Origin: Takifugu bimaculatus
Lineage: Eukaryota > Chordata > Actinopteri > Tetraodontiformes > Tetraodontidae
Direction of reading: 5' to 3'
NCBI GenBank assembly: GCA_004026145.2
Contig: CP034992.1
Coordinates: forward strand, 10,331,209-10,395,208
Length of the DNA: 64,000 nucleotides
Made by a program: the position numbers and the translations under genes. Below the pieces are notes generated by a model, which saw only the letters and a list, made by a program, of their open reading frames with translations, was not told the origin of the DNA and did not search any database. Numbering within the stretch: position 1 is the stretch's first letter; each line of letters starts with the position of its first letter. Positions 51,131-64,000 of this stretch are shown in pieces.

Positions 51131-51334
51131 CTTTTGTGTTACTTGCTTCTTCGCTGTATTCCAGCTGCTCTTTGGAGGTTTCCTGATTGATCTTCATCTC
51201 CAGGTCTATTGCCATGCACAGCGTGCACGGCGCTCTGTCCTTACAGCACAGCTTGAAATGTGGGGTCACATTGAAGGCGTTTACTATTTCACTGTTTGCA
51301 AGACTTGGAGACATCTCGTCCTTCATGGTGCAGT
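51131..51334 (-). pseudogene. Orphan cysteine-rich exon, possibly interleukin-17-receptor-like
   Basis: On the minus strand, ctgccaaacag precedes a 204-nt open exon ending ...acacaaaag before gtaacg, in frame as CTMKDEMSPSLANSEIVNAF then VTPHFKLCCKDRAPCTLCMA and DLEMKI. The CC...C-x2-C-then-hydrophobic-strand pattern recalls the extracellular part of IL-17 receptors, but this is from memory and weak. The exon is present between copies A and B only; the B-C interval lacks it. No continuing exons were securely found. Confidence 0.35.
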
Positions 51335-51490
51335 CTGTTTGGCAGATAAACTGGCTGACTGAGGCAGTTATAATCCTTTAAACATTCTTGATGATTTAAT
51401 TTATAACAAGAAACAAGATCTGACATATCAATACTGTTTATTGGTTTGTGATCACACAGAGTAATTTCCATGATGTTTCATGTTTTTAAG

Positions 51491-60302
<8,812 letters not shown>

Positions 60303-60749
60303 GACAGCCTCCCAGAATAAAAGTGCAACTCAGGTGAGTGATGCCCTCTTTTAAAGTCGGGAGGACAACATCCTGCAAACAGACCGGGGGGGTCGGGGGG
60401 ATAGTTGGGGGCAAACTCCTCTTGTGGCAAAAGGCCGCCACACCCACGCGTGTGCACACCCGTTTTGTTGGGAATTGCAGACATGAGGAAAAAAATAAAG
60501 CAGTCACTCTATCAGAGGTTTGGATAAAGTTTGACTGCTTACGTGAGCTGTGCTGTTTACACTACGGATCCAGATAAGCCACACTACAGGACTTTGTTAC
60601 TCTTTGAAAGAAAGAAATCCTCTTTTTCTCTTTTTAAAGCAACATTAACAAAGAAACAAAACAGGTACACACAAACACACACACGTGATAGTTTAAGACT
60701 TCACCCTAGAGGGAAAATAGGAGACTGTTGTATGTTTCTGCCTTCAGCG

Positions 60750-61347
60750 TTTATTAAAGTACAGCAATCATGATGAAAACAGGGAGCAAAGCAGGCAGAA
60801 GCATTCTCATGGTTTACATCACGGCGTTCATCGGCAAGACATGGAGACAGAAGTTACCGAGTAAAGCACAAAGTAAACAGCTACATAGAAGAAAAAACAA
60901 TGTACCTCACTGAGGGAAAAGCCTTAAAGGACAAATATTTAAAATATCGCAGCAGTGTGCAAACATGGAAGGGTTTTAAGGTCACAGCACACACAGCAAC
61001 AGGTTGTAGTTGAGATTGAGGTATGATTGTGAGTTTGGACTCGTGCGGCGAGTCCTCCAGCCCTCCTTGTCATTCCACTCCACTGCCAGGCTCTCGTGTT
61101 CATTTCCACATTTGACCTGTGCACATTCAGAATATCAATGCATTCATGCAGGAAGTGGTGCAGGCTTTGAGCAAGAAATCAGGAAATTAGTCAATGTTTC
61201 AACCCATGTTTGTGATTCATATCACAGAAAAGGTGAAAGCATGTATACCTAGCGTCCGCTTTGACTCTAAATGCTCTTCTAGTGATTCATAAAATTGTAA
61301 CTGCAGTTGAAGGCACTCTCACAGGTTGGTTTGTTTTTTTCATCCAC
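60750..61347 (-). other. Second copy of the unidentified exons and hydrophobic gene end
   Basis: Counterpart of 48137-48718: AATAAA (complement of 60750-60755), the MRMLLPALLPVFIMIAVL end, and the VKCGNEHESLAVEW and VDEKNKPTCESAF frames with their acceptors. Conservation of reading frame in both copies is the only argument for coding; the copies are too similar for that to be strong. Confidence 0.3.
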
Positions 61348-61496
61348 CTGAAGATAAAGTTCAAGTTGATTTCAATCTCTTAAGGATATATCAAGCGCTT
61401 GTGCTGGAAGCATTTCTTAGTTGTTGAATGCAAACTATCCTTGGACTAAGAGAGCAAACACTCCAAGTGGCCAGGATGTCAGATATTCTGTTTATT

Positions 61497-62069
61497 GGTT
61501 CAAACAGGTTCAAACGACCTGAAACATGAGAAAAACAAATGAGGCAAAAACAAGTTTTGAATTTTACTTGCAAGGAGAACGGAGAGATGTGCTCAGTTAC
61601 AGATCTCCAACATGTTCTGACGCACACCTCCCGCCATCCTTCTTTTATTGAGATTAGGAGGTCCCTAGTTACACAGAATTCAAATGTGTCTAAGGGAGGG
61701 GGAAACACAAGATAGCAGGTCCCAAACAAAGCAAAAGACTGTAAATCATAATGGTGAGATTATACGTAGGTCTTCACTGATTTGATTAGCTTAGCTCGCA
61801 CACAGCACATTCTTCCATATCAGACAGAATAAAAGAACATCTCCTGTGTCATGCCCTGCAGCTCTATCTCCAGTCAATGTCACTTTTCCACAGCAGCTGC
61901 AGTTCTGTCGCCCTTGACCAGAGAAGTTCAAGTTGACACATCAAGCATCATGAACATTAAGCATTAACAAATAATAAGAAACAGTAATGAGAATCAATAT
62001 AACAAGAATAAAGAATATAACAAGGTAAAAGCAAATAAGAGATAACTTTAATATAATGGATCTAACAGT
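61497..62069. mobile_element. About 570-base insertion absent from the A-B interval
   Basis: Compared with 51436-51450 (gtttattggtttgtgatcac), this interval is split after ggtt by a block that starts caaacaggttcaaacgacct and ends ggatctaaca before gtttgtgatcac. It could be a solo LTR (TG...CA-like ends on the minus strand) but no TATA/poly(A) order was confirmed. Class uncertain. Confidence 0.5.
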
Positions 62070-62114
62070 TTGTGATCACACAGAGTAATTTCCATGATGT
62101 TTCATGTTTTTAAG

Positions 62115-64000
62115 TTAAAGCTCTGCGACAGTGAGCTGGTGCAGCGGCTTCCGCAGGGCGTCCTCAACAGACGTGAACCAGCAGTCGATCACTTGGGGAG
62201 AGGTTAGGCTATAATCCAGAACTGTCATCCTACAGAAAGCAATAGGAATCAGTAAATAATCAGTTTAGCATTTAAGCAGTCGCATTTGACAAACACACCT
62301 GGTAGCTTCGATCTCCTGGTTGTCGATCTTGAGCTTTTTTGGAAGCTGCTGCAGCTCCTTGTACTCCACAGGCTGCAGAGCTGAGAACACAAGCAGCGTT
62401 ACAGGAGGCACCAACACGATCTCATTAAAGAATAAAGAAGTAAAAAGCTTTTCTATCCACTTACCTAAAATTCCCGTCACACTGCTGTCTGAAGGCCTCC
62501 GTCTCAAAACTGGCCAGAGGAATTCTTTACCCTCAAGCAGGTGGATCAGGATGACAATGCGGACGTCTCCGATCTTAATGTCCACTTCCTTGTCCCTCCT
62601 GATCACCGTGGCACTAGAAGGAGATTCACATCACCGTGTGGAGATAAAGTTAGAGGCAGCTTATAAAGTTGTCAAACGGGATAACAGAAGTCAAGTTGCC
62701 AGTTTGATCCTCTTTGCTTTGGTGACCTGGAGGATTGAGAACTTCCACCAACACCAGAGTAAGAGTAGGTAGAATCTATGCGCCTGTTAGTCAGTGATGG
62801 CATCGAGGCTTCCCTTCAGAGTAAATGTGCTTCCAATAATAATGAGCAACACCTTCCAACAGTGAAGCTTTCCTCTCCGGTGTGCCGAGTTTCCGTTTCC
62901 CCCTCCCGCACCATGATTTGTCTGCTGTCCACCTCGATGTGGAGGTCCCCCTTGAGGTGGATGACAATTGTGCTGAAACCTTTGTGAGCTTCTGAGTTCA
63001 GCTCCCCGTTTATAGACAGCTCTGGCGAGGGAGAACAAACAAACACATCTATTTATTCCTTCAGAATCCCGGGCCATCACTTCCACGATGACGGAAAGAA
63101 AGAAAACGGAAGGGTCAAAGATCCGATTGAAAAACCGAGGCAGTACCCACCGATGTTGGGATAGTGCAGCAGCTTCAGGCGACTGACGGGAATATCGAAG
63201 CAGAGAGGAACAGAGCCGTCTGTGGGATTCCATATGAACCTGTGCATGGCAGGAGCTGCAGCGACACACAACAGCGCAGACGTGCACGTCTGTGATGTAG
63301 CATCACGGATGCTCGACTATCTGGGATGTTATTTTTACTAATGCATTAAATATTTCCATCATTTTAGACGCGCATCTGTTGTAGCTCTCGACTCCCTCGC
63401 ACAAAGATGACTAACACTACGCAAATAAAATACTGTATTTTTACTTGTTTGTCATGTTTTTTGTTTTTTTTACTTTTTGTAACTGTAGTCTATAGATAAC
63501 ACATACATTTTTTAAAAAAAGAATATATATCAGCTATAAAAAATAACCCCAAAATTCCCCTACCTGGAGTTGTTGTGGGCAATGCTGAGTGGAATGTGGG
63601 CAGGACAGCAGGTAGATCGTAGTCATCAATAACCATTCCTATTCAATCGTTTTGCGTAATCAACAATGCAGTTTAGATGAAAATATGTACGTTGAAAATG
63701 TGTGACACTACAATACAGTTTAAAATCATGTTTTTAATTAACTTTGTATAAATTAGATGTTTACTTCGAATGTCAAAACATGCGAAGCAAGAACAAACAA
63801 ACCATCCAGACCAGCAAGCTTCTCCTGGTGCTTGTTTCTCATGGCTGAGCAATCAGATCTGAATGTTTTCAAAGGTTGCCAGATTTAAGTAGCGCTGGTC
63901 AACAACAAACGCATCACACCTCTGCTGCTTTTGTGTCAGCAACAGCGCCCCCTGCTGCTGGCTATGTCCCCGTGGATTCGAACCTTACAAAACCTCTTTC
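62115..64000 (-). CDS. ITIH copy C: 3' part of a third heavy-chain gene
   Basis: The C-terminal exons are copied with identical lengths to B: 63151-63255, 62853-63021, 62465-62613, 62299-62380 and 62115-62229 (stop at 62115-62117). The last hinge mini-exon is 63564-63584 (21 nt versus 33 in B, lacking one 12-nt GTGCCCACAACA unit). To its right, 63800-64000 matches copy B from 53930 upward, so the segment holding the mini-exons at 53645 and 53865 of B is missing here. The 5' part lies beyond the window. Confidence 0.85.

Overview
The window is vertebrate, and the gene content points to a teleost fish. It carries a cluster of novel immune-type receptor genes (NITRs, known only from bony fishes), inter-alpha-trypsin inhibitor heavy chain (ITIH) genes with GT-AG introns, and fish-type mobile elements: L2 and Rex3/RTE-like LINEs, pogo and hAT DNA elements, and an endogenous retrovirus. 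Coding density is low and mobile-element density is very high. No bacterial-type signals were found.

Layout. 0.3-1.3 kb holds a decayed LINE end plus microsatellites. 3.1-28.35 kb is a NITR cluster on the + strand. NITR-1 (3122-4812) is frameshifted, NITR-2 (16352-18094) and NITR-3 (21972-23843) have open five-exon models, and there are two relics (a transmembrane exon near 24.5 kb, and a promoter plus first exon near 28.2 kb). The cluster grew by tandem duplication of a gene-plus-flank unit. Later insertions can be recognised because the sister unit keeps the empty site: a hAT element, a pogo element, and an L2 LINE nested inside another L2, itself hit by a solo LTR. 28.35-37.73 kb is a minus-strand endogenous retrovirus with one visible LTR, broken gag and pol, a fully open 810-codon env and an unexplained open reading frame downstream of env. 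It ends in a 100-N assembly gap (37735-37834).

37.84-64.0 kb is a minus-strand tandem array of ITIH genes. Copy A (38.5-47.7 kb) is cut at its 3' side by the gap. Copy B (51.5-60.3 kb) is complete: the hand-built 26-exon model gives 897 residues in one frame. Copy C shows only its 3' part (62.1 kb to the window edge). Between the von Willebrand A region and the C-terminal domain each copy has a row of tiny exons (21-42 nt), all of symmetric phase and encoding Pro/Gly-rich peptides, set among GATA and GT/CA microsatellites. A nearly intact Rex3-like LINE sits in this hinge in copy A.

Functional reading. The NITRs are predicted cell-surface Ig-type receptors. NITR-3 has a canonical inhibitory ITIM, whereas NITR-1 and NITR-2 share a different short tail without it. 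NITR-2 looks like a recombinant between the NITR-3 type (ectodomain and membrane exon) and the NITR-1 type (tail). The ITIH genes encode secreted plasma or matrix proteins, apparently without the chondroitin-sulfate/bikunin attachment motif. Exon limits were read by eye from splice signals and phase, and no transcript or database evidence was available.
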